Position numbers and translations under genes: made by a program | The notes under the pieces: generated by a model | Told to the model about the DNA's origin: nothing | What the model saw: the letters and a program-made list of their open reading frames with translations, nothing else | Databases searched by the model: none | From: Myxacorys californica WJT36-NPBG1 | GTDB taxonomy: Bacteria; Cyanobacteriota; Cyanobacteriia; Leptolyngbyales; Leptolyngbyaceae | Length of the DNA stretch: 64,000 nucleotides | Assembly: GCA_019359315.1 (NCBI GenBank) | Contig: JAHHHO010000013.1 | Coordinates: 40,409-104,408, forward strand | Direction: 5' to 3' | Shown: piece after piece, positions 35,086-42,016 of the stretch | Numbering within the stretch: the first letter of the stretch is position 1 | Layout: every line of letters starts with the position of its first letter

Positions 35086-35622
35086 GATCGTTTGCCCTAT
35101 TTTGAAAAGCTCTGAGAAGCATTGTGACTGAGTTCTAACTTAAGCAATCGGATGCCTTTTTCAGTCGCTGTTGCTGAATTTGCTACACAATATCTCATGC
35201 GCCAATATTCAATTTGCCTAATTACAACCTACTGATTGCGCAGATCAACATGCAGATCGATCGCTGTTAATTCAACTCATTTGCACTCTTTTCTATAGAC
35301 GTCGGTTCCAGCATTCTTGTTGCAATGGCTGCGTTCTTTTTCGCGCGTGGATGCCACATATGCTCTGATATTTCGCTACTTCAATGCATTTGATGCGATC
35401 GCTGACTTTGGTATCTCTGAAAACACGTCTAAAGTGAGCGCATGGGGATACTTGTTATTGGAGACACTTGTTAGAGGATCGTCCTTCAATTCACAAGGCA
35501 TACAGAAGTAGAGCAACCTATTCATAGGGTTTCATGATCTGAATGTAATAATTCTCATGAAACCCCCTCCGTATCATGATTTCAAGCGTTTGTTCTGTAA
35601 TTAAGTTGTGAACTACTAGCTG
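35086..35622. other. intergenic region, one hairpin, no clear gene
   Basis: 537 bp between two minus-strand genes. A plus-strand frame of 64 codons from 35317 lacks a ribosome site and family. A hairpin at 35527-35565 follows the gene that ends at 35623. The promoter of the 33997 gene should lie nearer 35100. Confidence 0.4.
35527..35565 (-). terminator. 11-bp stem behind the 35623 gene
   Basis: GGGTTTCATGA and TCATGAAACCC pair exactly across a 17-nt loop, about 60 bp past the stop of the minus-strand gene. No T run follows, so termination is only likely. Confidence 0.5.
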
Positions 35623-36249
35623 CTACCTGACAAATTTAGCTTGATCCAGTTGAAAGTTACCATCAACAAAAACCGAAGTTTCTGTCCCGGCTTCGTAAGT
35701 CACATTCTTGCCTTTCATCAGCAAGAAAAGTGGGTTAATAACTGCCGCCAACGCAATCACACCGCCTGAATTGCCTCCTCCGCTTTCTTGGCTTGCTCGA
35801 ACTGCAATTCGTTCACCGCTCGTCAAATCAACATCATTAATCGCAATTTCTAATTTGCCTTTCCGACCCAGCATTCCAGAACGCTGTACTTTAGTGACAA
35901 CGCCTCTTCCTGTTGCTCCTTTAGCAATCACGGTAGTATTGCCAATTCTAATATCTTCAGTAACTTCAAATTCAATTGGATCGTTTTGTTTCGCCGTCTT
36001 AGAAGAAACGGTTTGCTTAAACTTCATCTTGACCCGCGTTCCGTCTGCCAAGCCAAATGTCATGGCGCTAGTCGGCTTCTTAACTTCGACAGGTTGTGCC
36101 GGCATCGGAGTTTTTGTTACCTGAGCAATTTGAAAAGATTGTGTAGTTTCCTTTAGGGTAGACTCAGTGCCAATTGCTGTCGCTTGTCCCATCGCCAATG
36201 CTTCTGCACCGATTAGTAATGCAGAAGCGATTCCAAAAACTGTCTTCAT
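35623..36249 (-). CDS. exported protein, unknown function
   Basis: The 208-residue protein has a signal peptide (GIASALLIGAEALAMGQATA). The mature part is rich in beta strands and glycine: GLADGTRVKMKFKQTVSSKT, NDPIEFEVTEDIRIGNTTVIAKGA, GRGVVTKVQRSGMLGRKGKLEIAINDV. Proteins with this run are widespread in bacteria as hypothetical exported proteins and may share the barrel fold seen in secretion or envelope components. The open frame reaches 36330, but the ATG at 36249 starts the signal peptide. It is a single gene. Confidence 0.65.
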   Translation of the reverse strand: MKTVFGIASALLIGAEALAMGQATAIGTESTLKETTQSFQIAQVTKTPMPAQPVEVKKPTSAMTFGLADGTRVKMKFKQTVSSKTAKQNDPIEFEVTEDIRIGNTTVIAKGATGRGVVTKVQRSGMLGRKGKLEIAINDVDLTSGERIAVRASQESGGGNSGGVIALAAVINPLFLLMKGKNVTYEAGTETSVFVDGNFQLDQAKFVR

Positions 36250-36646
36250 CTCGGTAATACCTTTGTTTACGTAGAAATGATTGAGAAGCTGTTTGCGAAG
36301 CGAAACGTAATTTACAACGCTAAGATGCACAAGCTAGCCTAAGAGATGTAAAACCAGGTCAAGGGTTAAGTACATCAAGTTGGCGCAGTGAATCCAATGC
36401 TTTAGCTAAGCCCTCACGAAGTTAACCCGGATGGAAAACTTCGTCAATACTCTCTCTAGGCAAGTTTATGTAGTTATAGTTAAAGACAAATTATGCAGTT
36501 TTCGATCTATGAAGTGCGCGATCGATGCAGAGCGCAAGCCTAGAAAGACAATTCGGAGCTTAACGAAGCGAATCGTAACCGCACGCAAAATCCACAGCGT
36601 CTTCCAGCCTTTTAAGTTCGTAATGCCTGCAACAGGCTATAAATTT
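36250..36646. other. intergenic region, no gene seen
   Basis: About 400 bp upstream of the exported-protein gene. A plus-strand frame (36431-36715) runs antisense into the HHL1-like gene and has Lys/Arg-rich, non-protein-like composition. Promoter of the 35623 gene expected here. Confidence 0.4.
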
Positions 36647-37075
36647 CTAATTTTTCTTAAACAGCGAGCTAATTTTGTCGCCGACTTGCGAAATCGCTTG
36701 CTGAACACCACCTAAAGCTTTCGTCGCTGGACGTGTAGCGAGTTCGATCGGCTCGTCCTTGTATTCTTTTAAGCGATAGCCATATTCCAGATTCTCTTTA
36801 TTTTTCTTGAGAATCGGAAACAGGCGAAACGCGCCTTTTAGCAATTCTTCTTCATTGCCATAAATTGCCGCATTAATTTGGTTAGAACGTTTCACCGCGA
36901 TCGCGCCCACCGGAAACCAAGGCTTTTTATCTTTGACCCGCATGTAAATCTCATATTCCGGCAGCCCGCTCGACTTAAATTCGTCATACTGCTTCGAGGC
37001 TTTCTCTCGCTTTGATGCGCCCTGAGACTGCTTTTTCTCTTGGTGAACTTTCTTGCCAAATCCGGGGGTGGTCAT
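36647..37075 (-). CDS. HHL1-like protein
   Basis: The 142-residue soluble protein matches the cyanobacterial homologues of plant HHL1 (hypersensitive to high light 1), a thylakoid protein that helps protect and repair photosystem II. Shared pattern: MTTPGFGKK start, a Lys-rich stretch, DKKPWFPVGAIAVKRSNQIN (residues ~49-68), ELLKGAFRLFP, YGYRLKEYKDEPI. The C-terminal helix (QQAISQVGDKISSLFKK) is amphipathic. No transit or signal sequence is seen, as expected for a cyanobacterium. Function in cyanobacteria is inferred from the plant protein. It is transcribed alone. Confidence 0.75.
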   Translation of the reverse strand: MTTPGFGKKVHQEKKQSQGASKREKASKQYDEFKSSGLPEYEIYMRVKDKKPWFPVGAIAVKRSNQINAAIYGNEEELLKGAFRLFPILKKNKENLEYGYRLKEYKDEPIELATRPATKALGGVQQAISQVGDKISSLFKKN

Positions 37076-37154
37076 CGCGGTATATGAATGTCATTAACAA
37101 AAGTTTACGACATTTTTTAGAAAATTAGAAATTTCTGGGGCTGTTGTTTACAGT

Positions 37155-37469
37155 AGTGGATCTTTAATTCCAAGTATTGTGATCGAAGAGTTGCACTATG
37201 GCGCAAAGAAATCAAGGCGTTTTCAGGAAAATTTGTTTTCAGGAGAATCTAAAGCGGATTGAGGAACTTGATTATAAACAGCAAATTGAGTGTAATGCTG
37301 ATACGGCTCGTTACTATGCTGACGCGAGAACAGGTGAAGAATTAAGGGCCGTTCATTACCTGAAAATGATGTTTGGATTGCAGCATTAGCATTGCAATCT
37401 GGTTTGACGCTTGTGACTGGCAATGCCCATTTTCAAGAAGTGGAGAATCTGCAACTAGTAGCGTGGTAA
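37155..37469 (+). pseudogene. decayed vapC (PIN-domain toxin) gene
   Basis: Three frames in succession encode pieces of one PIN toxin. The frame from 37164 reads LIPSIVIEELHYGAKKSRR and FQENL. The next frame reads NLKRIEELDYKQQIECN and TARYYADART. From 37347 a third gives GRSLPENDVWIAALAL, then LTLVTGNAHFQEVENLQLV and stops at 37469. A 16-bp tandem duplication (37220-37235/37236-37251) caused the first shift, and a one-base loss near 37345 the second. The N-terminal ~40 residues with the first catalytic Asp are missing, and no antitoxin gene is seen. VapC toxins cleave RNA; this copy should be dead. Confidence 0.85.
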
Positions 37470-37608
37470 ACGGCCTCCGACTAGCTAACCCTGCACTGCA
37501 AATCACTTTTCTGCGATCGCGCTCCCCATCTATCCTGCTGATCGAGCGATCGCTTTCCCTAACCAGTTAGACTATAAGAAGTCTTTGCAGTCAGTGAGAG
37601 GAGCAGGA

Positions 37609-37854
37609 ATGATTAGCCCGGATCAGGTTGAAGCGATGATCAAGGCTGGGTTGCCAAATTCTCAAGTAAGCGTTGTCAGCCCAGATGGGGAGCATTTTGA
37701 TGTCACCGTTGTCTCTTCGTCGTTTGAGGGCAAACGCCGCGTGCAGCAGCATCAGCTTGTCTATGGCGCAGTCAAGCAAGCGATGGCATCAGAAGCGATT
37801 CATGCCCTATCGCTCAACACCTTTACTCCCGAAGAATGGGCAGCAAAGCCCTAA
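37609..37854 (+). CDS. bolA: BolA family protein
   Basis: The 81-residue protein has the BolA fold: [20 protein letters not shown], then [19 protein letters not shown] with the conserved His, then [17 protein letters not shown] and [11 protein letters not shown]. BolA proteins partner monothiol glutaredoxins through a shared [2Fe-2S] cluster; the His in DGEHF is a likely ligand. The frame is open eight codons earlier, but the ATG at 37609 has AGGAG and GGA just upstream. The glutaredoxin gene starts 36 bp behind the stop, so they form an operon, as in many cyanobacteria. Confidence 0.94.
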   Translation: MISPDQVEAMIKAGLPNSQVSVVSPDGEHFDVTVVSSSFEGKRRVQQHQLVYGAVKQAMASEAIHALSLNTFTPEEWAAKP

Positions 37855-37890
37855 TCCATCTTTACTGAAGTTCATCCCTAAATAACACTT

Positions 37891-38211
37891 ATGACAGACA
37901 CCAACGATCGCATCGACAATCTAGTCAAACAAAGCAAAATTGTCGTTTTTATGAAGGGCAGTAAGCTAATGCCCATGTGCGGATTCTCAAACAACGTGGT
38001 TCAAATCCTCAATGCGCTAGGCGTTCCTTATGAAACGGTGGACGTACTGGAAGACCCTGAAATCCGCCAGGGAATCAAAGAATATTCTAATTGGCCTACC
38101 ATCCCGCAAGTGTACGTAAATGGCGAGTTTTTAGGCGGCTCTGACATTTTGATTGAGCTGTACCAAAAAGGTGAACTTCAGCAGCTTGTAGAAGTTGCTT
38201 TGGCATCTTAA
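37891..38211 (+). CDS. monothiol glutaredoxin (Grx4/GrxD type)
   Basis: The 106-residue protein has the single-Cys CGFS active site (Cys30 in MPMCGFS), the [18 protein letters not shown] segment (residues ~69-86) that binds glutathione, and normal length. CGFS glutaredoxins hold a bridging [2Fe-2S] cluster between two monomers or with BolA, and serve iron-sulfur cluster transfer and iron sensing. Its position behind bolA supports this pairing. Two features follow: a copy of the dispersed repeat at 38297 and a strong hairpin at 38378. Confidence 0.95.
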   Translation: MTDTNDRIDNLVKQSKIVVFMKGSKLMPMCGFSNNVVQILNALGVPYETVDVLEDPEIRQGIKEYSNWPTIPQVYVNGEFLGGSDILIELYQKGELQQLVEVALAS

Positions 38212-38296
38212 GACTCACCAGAGGGCGCGATCAGGCAGACTTCTTGAAGCCGATCGGCTCCGATCGCAAAAGTGCCTGACGATGCCTCATTATCCA

Positions 38297-38327
38297 GTTA
38301 GCGCAGAGCGCAATTTCCGGAGGAGTC
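38297..38327 (+). repeat. dispersed ~31-nt repeat, copy B
   Basis: GTTAGCGCAGAGCGCAATTT followed by CCGGAGGAGTC. It lies between the glutaredoxin gene and its downstream hairpin. Confidence 0.75.
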
Positions 38328-38377
38328 ACACATCCGCAAACCTCTGCCAGAACGTTTTAGAACGTCCTCAAAGAACG

Positions 38378-38407
38378 CGTTAGGGCGCTTTGGTCAGCGC
38401 CCTAACG
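38378..38407. terminator. 11-bp stem hairpin between convergent genes
   Basis: CGTTAGGGCGC and GCGCCCTAACG pair perfectly across an 8-nt loop (TTTGGTCA). It serves the ends of grx (plus) and the DUF6761 gene (minus, stop at 38414). No T run follows. Confidence 0.65.
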
Positions 38408-38413
38408 TATTCC

Positions 38414-38662
38414 TTAACGATAGTCTCGGTCTGGTTCTGGCATCGTCATCTCAAAATTTGAAGGGTCATAGAGGTATCGCGTCAACTCTTCTTCTAATCG
38501 ATGAATCTGGAACGGTTCCAGCGCATTAGAGTGACGAAGAGAAGCGATGTATCCCTCCATATACATCCGGAGATCATCATAGCGATATCCCCGGTTCCAA
38601 TGCTCAACCAGAGCGTCGGTGAGCCTTTGGTAGTAACGAATCGTGGGCGCGTCTTGAAGCAT
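38414..38662 (-). CDS. DUF6761 family protein, cyanobacterial
   Basis: The 82-residue soluble protein matches my recall of a short family restricted to cyanobacteria: TIRYYQRLTDALVEHWNRGY near residue 7, then YDDLRMYMEGYIASLRHSN, then HRLEEELTRYLYDPSNFEM and an acidic MPEPDRDY end. It looks all-helical and has no catalytic motif, signal or membrane segment. Function unknown. It is transcribed alone, divergent from the response regulator at 38899, with a 236-bp gap. Confidence 0.75.
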   Translation of the reverse strand: MLQDAPTIRYYQRLTDALVEHWNRGYRYDDLRMYMEGYIASLRHSNALEPFQIHRLEEELTRYLYDPSNFEMTMPEPDRDYR

Positions 38663-38898
38663 AAGTCCCGTGTAAACGACGACGATGTCCTGTAGTAAAG
38701 AACTTACATTCCTAGTCTTAATCTTAACATCAACCCTTCTTAGCTCACCCCATGTTGCATAATCCTAACGGCATAAACTTGAGGTAGACTTTTTGCCTTG
38801 TGTAGGATTAGACAAGAGCCTGGGTAACAGGCGTTACAAACCGATACTGATTGGCTTTGCTAATCTGAAAGGCAGCAAACTAAGGGAAATCAGCCTCC

Positions 38899-39648
38899 GT
38901 GGGAGCCTCAAACATTCAAATCGTAGAAGGGAACCCGCATCTGCGATCGCTTCTTGGATGGCATTTACAGCAGGCAGGATATCACGTCCATCAGTCGGCT
39001 GATTTGCACCAAGCGCGAGAGATCTTTCTGATGCGTCAGCCGAATCTGGTAATTCTCGATTCTGATTTACCAGATGGAGATGGAGTGGAGTTTTGCCGTT
39101 GGCTACAGCAGCAACAACTGGCAATGATCTTGATGCTGTCGGCTCGCACATCAGAGCCAGACATTGTAGAAGGATTGCGAGCGGGTGCCGATGACTATCT
39201 GACGAAGCCTTTTGGTATGCAGGAGTTTTTAGCCAGGGTAGAGGCTTTGATGCGTCGGCGTCGGGCATCGGCTCCGCCTGCTCATCTGGACTTTGGCGAT
39301 CTCAAAATTGATCTGGTGCATCGCCGGGTTCATTTTAAGGGTGAACTGATCGAGCTGACACCCCAAGAATTTAGTTTGCTGTATGTGTTGGCTCAAGCGG
39401 GGGGAACGGCGCTTAGCCGATCGGAGTTGTTGCAGCGGGCGTGGCCCGATGCGATCGATAATCCCCGCACGGTGGATACGCATGTGCTGTCCTTGCGAAA
39501 AAAGGTCGAAATTGATCCCCGGCAGCCTAATCTAATTCAAACGGTTAGAAATGTCGGCTATCGGCTCAATCTTGAATTGCTGAATGCGCCTTCATATTCT
39601 CAAAACGGGCATCAGGCAAGCCGAAAGACGGTTGCCTCAGGTCGCTAA
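38899..39648 (+). CDS. atypical OmpR-type response regulator, NblR-like
   Basis: The 249-residue protein has a receiver domain (about 6-118) and a winged-helix DNA-binding domain (about 128-230, with ELTPQEFSLLYVLAQAGG and RTVDTHVLSLRKKV). The phospho-Asp is Asp53 (VILDSDLP), and Lys is present in YLTKPFG. The acidic pair near the start is replaced: VEGNPHLRSLL has Glu-Gly rather than Asp-Asp, so phosphorylation may be weak or absent. NblR, the regulator of phycobilisome breakdown under stress, is known as an atypical regulator of this kind, and the EGNPHLRSLLGWHLQQ start fits what I recall of it. The start is a GTG at 38899. The NblR identity is likely but not proven. Confidence 0.78.
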   Translation: MGASNIQIVEGNPHLRSLLGWHLQQAGYHVHQSADLHQAREIFLMRQPNLVILDSDLPDGDGVEFCRWLQQQQLAMILMLSARTSEPDIVEGLRAGADDYLTKPFGMQEFLARVEALMRRRRASAPPAHLDFGDLKIDLVHRRVHFKGELIELTPQEFSLLYVLAQAGGTALSRSELLQRAWPDAIDNPRTVDTHVLSLRKKVEIDPRQPNLIQTVRNVGYRLNLELLNAPSYSQNGHQASRKTVASGR

Positions 39649-40430
39649 TCCCATTCTGCGGATTCTTCGGCTTCAATTCGGGCGATCGCACCTCTTAGAT
39701 CCTGCCAATCTACTTGATGGGCCATCAAATCTTGGATCAGTTCACCTTGCTGCAAGTGCAGTACTCGATTAGTGCAGGGCGCAACTCCGCAGGAACCACT
39801 AAATTGTGCGGCAAATTCTAGGTGATGAGTGGCCATCAGAATCGTTTGAGGAAGTTCCGAAAGCAGTCTGAGAAGATGATCTTGTCGTCCAACGTCGAGC
39901 GAAGCGGTTGGCTCATCAAGCAGCAAAATAGCAGGTTGACAGACGAGAGCACGCGTGATCGCAACCCATTGCCGCTCTCCTAAAGACATTTGAAGTTCGG
40001 TGCGCTCCAACCAGTCGCGAGGAATATGTAAGCGCTCAATCCACTCGTTAACGGATGGTTCGATCTCTCGTTGGGGCATCCCTTTTAGTTTGAGCGGATA
40101 CTGAATTGCTTCTTGAACTGTCATTCCTAGCAGTTTTGGCTCTTGCGAGACGAGCATAATTTGCTGACGCAGAGAGAGCACTGGAATTTTGGGGAAGGGA
40201 ATTTTGTCTAAATAGAGTGTTCCTTCAAGGGGATCAGCAAGGCGGTTAAGCAATTTTAACAAAGACGTTTTGCCAGATCCTGATGCACCCACGATCGCGA
40301 TCTGGTCTCCTTTAAAGACGTTGAAGGAAAGCGATCGCAGCACACACGGCCCCATTGCAGGACTCAGTTTTCTAGTAGCAATGCGTCCCGCCGCGAAACT
40401 GACGTGTTCGGCTCGAAGTTGTGCGGTCAA
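39645..40430 (-). CDS. ABC transporter ATP-binding protein (carries a repeat in frame)
   Basis: The 261-residue ATPase has Walker A GASGSGKTS near residue 48, the Q-loop in VSQEPKLLG, signature MSLGERQ (variant of LSGGQ) near 147, Walker B ILLLDEPTASLD near 168-179 and switch His in MATHHLEF near 200. It resembles the FetA/YbbL group. No permease gene is adjacent, so its partner is elsewhere or lost. Between the H-loop and the next strand it contains SGSCGVAPCTNR, encoded by a copy of the dispersed repeat (39767-39797) read on this strand, adding about ten residues. It overlaps the response-regulator stop by four bases. Confidence 0.85.
   Translation of the reverse strand: MTAQLRAEHVSFAAGRIATRKLSPAMGPCVLRSLSFNVFKGDQIAIVGASGSGKTSLLKLLNRLADPLEGTLYLDKIPFPKIPVLSLRQQIMLVSQEPKLLGMTVQEAIQYPLKLKGMPQREIEPSVNEWIERLHIPRDWLERTELQMSLGERQWVAITRALVCQPAILLLDEPTASLDVGRQDHLLRLLSELPQTILMATHHLEFAAQFSGSCGVAPCTNRVLHLQQGELIQDLMAHQVDWQDLRGAIARIEAEESAEWD
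39767..39797 (+). repeat. dispersed ~31-nt repeat, copy C, inside a gene
   Basis: GATTAGTGCAGGGCGCAACT followed by CCGCAGGAACC, all within the ABC ATPase gene. On the coding (minus) strand it encodes about ten extra residues (GSCGVAPCTN) without a frameshift. Confidence 0.8.
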
Positions 40431-40548
40431 TGATTTCTATCCCAAACGGCAACGTTCTAGCAGTGTATCTAGATCTTTCTACTACTTTAAGAGGGTTTTT
40501 GCCCTTTACCGTTTTACTGCTTTGATAACGGATAAGACGGACTATGTC

Positions 40549-40695
40549 GAGCGGGCAGGGCTGTTTCATTGTGATCAGGAGATATCTGGAAGTCGTAAGC
40601 CCTCGTTTGTGAGGTTCAAAAAATTCAAGAATGCTAAACGAGAGAATCGAGTGTCCAGATTTCTATTTTTGACAATGAAACAGCCCTGGAGCGGG
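40549..40695. mobile_element. 133-bp MITE-like element with 7-bp target duplication
   Basis: The element is 40556-40688. CAGGGCTGTTTCATTGT at 40556-40572 is inverted perfectly at 40672-40688 (17 bp), and after an 11-nt unmatched stretch ATCTGGA also matches inverted, so the ends stretch to about 35 bp. GAGCGGG flanks both sides (40549-40555 and 40689-40695), a 7-bp duplication of the target. The interior has no reading frame, so it would be moved by a transposase encoded elsewhere. The parent insertion sequence family is not known to me. Confidence 0.88.
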
Positions 40696-40872
40696 TAATG
40701 TTCTAGACAGGGGGACAATAACAATCAAACTGCTCGACCAAAGTCATAGCGTTGCCTTCGGCTCACGCGAAACGTGCATGATGAACAATCCAATGACGAC
40801 AAGGCAATCAGGCGAACCACCAACCCGCGATCGTAGCTATCAATAAGCTCCGTACCCGCTATGCTGCACAGT

Positions 40873-40917
40873 CATCTCAAGAAAGGGCATCTCAAGAAAG
40901 GGTATTTCCAGAAAGGG
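40873..40917. repeat. 15-bp tandem repeat, three copies
   Basis: CATCTCAAGAAAGGG occurs twice exactly and a third time as TATTTCCAGAAAGGG, followed by a partial TGCTGCAAGAAA. It sits just past the stop of the PstS-like gene (40935). Confidence 0.75.
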
Positions 40918-40934
40918 TGCTGCAAGAAATCTAA

Positions 40935-41987
40935 TTATCGGCTTCTCACAAACCCAGCTTTAGCCACTAATTCTTGTCCTTGTTCGCTCAGCAGCAAATT
41001 CGCATAGGCTTCTCCCGCTTGCTGCTCTACGCCTCCGTCCTGCTTCACAATCACAAACAAATTGCGGGTTAGGGGATACTCGCCGCTCTGAAATGCTGGT
41101 GTGTTTAATTGATTGCGCTGATTAGGACATTGATTAATCAGAGGTTCCTGATAGGGCGGAACGAGTTTGTCAAGCGATCGCCCAATGGGTAACGGCTTGA
41201 TTGAACACTGAGGCACAACTTCGGGTGCAGAGGCAAAATAAATTCCTCCGGGTGTGGCTCCAAGTTGTCGTAACGCTTCCGTTGTTGTCCCAACAATCTG
41301 CACATTTCTACTCAGCGCTTGTCCGCCTAACACTTGCTCGACAAACAGTTCGACGGTGCCACCCGATTCCGCACTGCGAGAAATAGGGGTAATCGGCAAA
41401 CTCGGCCCACCCACTTGCTGCCAGTTATTAATTTGCCCTGTGTAAATTCTTTTGAGTTGCTCAACGCTCAAGCCTGGAACATTTAGACTCGGATTGACCG
41501 CAACTGCCAGACCATCGACTGCGATCGCAATCTGTTTTAGCGTTGTCCCTCGGATTTGCGCTCGTTGATACTCTTCATCACTCACGGGGCGCGACGACTG
41601 AGCAAACGCGAGATTCCCATCAATCAACGCTTTGATCCCCGTTCCAGAGCCCGGACTACCTGTGGCGGGTTCTGTATACTGCAAGCGATATTCAGGACGC
41701 GCCGCTTGCAGTGCCCCATCTACGGCAAGTCGAATCGGTGCCCAAGAGGTACTGCCACCATAGCGAAATAATCCTGATGGAACATTTTGAACTTGTGCGA
41801 ATGTTCCACTACTGGGTTGCCCAGAATTTGGGGCAGTGTTTGACTTACTAGTCGGATTGCTGCTTTGCACTATCGGTGCACCAAAATTCCCTGAGCGCTG
41901 AGTAAACCACCAGAATGCTCCGCCCAAGAGTCCTGCCGTTACCAAAAGCGAAGCAATTAATGCAGGTGTTTCATTTTTTTGAGACAT
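40935..41987 (-). CDS. membrane-anchored PstS-like phosphate-binding protein
   Basis: The 350-residue protein has an N-terminal membrane anchor (residues ~9-28) that is not a cleavable signal peptide, a Ser/Asn/Gly-rich linker, then a PstS-type binding domain (about 65-350). Marks: YGGSTSWAPIRLAVDGAL, GSGTGIKALIDGNLAFAQSSRPVS, DGLAVAVNPSLNVPGLS, and RSAESGGTVELFVEQ, which in PstS contact the phosphate ion. No pst permease genes are nearby. The first ~33 residues are nearly the same as in the next gene upstream (42017). It is the last gene of the kinase operon, 29 bp behind its neighbour. Confidence 0.8.
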   Translation of the reverse strand: MSQKNETPALIASLLVTAGLLGGAFWWFTQRSGNFGAPIVQSSNPTSKSNTAPNSGQPSSGTFAQVQNVPSGLFRYGGSTSWAPIRLAVDGALQAARPEYRLQYTEPATGSPGSGTGIKALIDGNLAFAQSSRPVSDEEYQRAQIRGTTLKQIAIAVDGLAVAVNPSLNVPGLSVEQLKRIYTGQINNWQQVGGPSLPITPISRSAESGGTVELFVEQVLGGQALSRNVQIVGTTTEALRQLGATPGGIYFASAPEVVPQCSIKPLPIGRSLDKLVPPYQEPLINQCPNQRNQLNTPAFQSGEYPLTRNLFVIVKQDGGVEQQAGEAYANLLLSEQGQELVAKAGFVRSR

Positions 41988-42016
41988 ACAGAACCCAGTG
42001 ATGTTGCAGAGAAAAA

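Noticed and set aside
35317..35511. 64-codon plus-strand frame
   Set aside because: No ribosome site and no recognisable family; intergenic composition.
36431..36715. 94-codon plus-strand frame
   Set aside because: It overlaps the HHL1-like gene in antisense and has Lys/Arg-rich, non-protein-like composition.
40700..40870. further mobile element between the MITE and the PstS-like gene
   Set aside because: GCGTTGCCTTCGGCTCACGC looks repeat-like, but I found no second copy or paired ends in this window.
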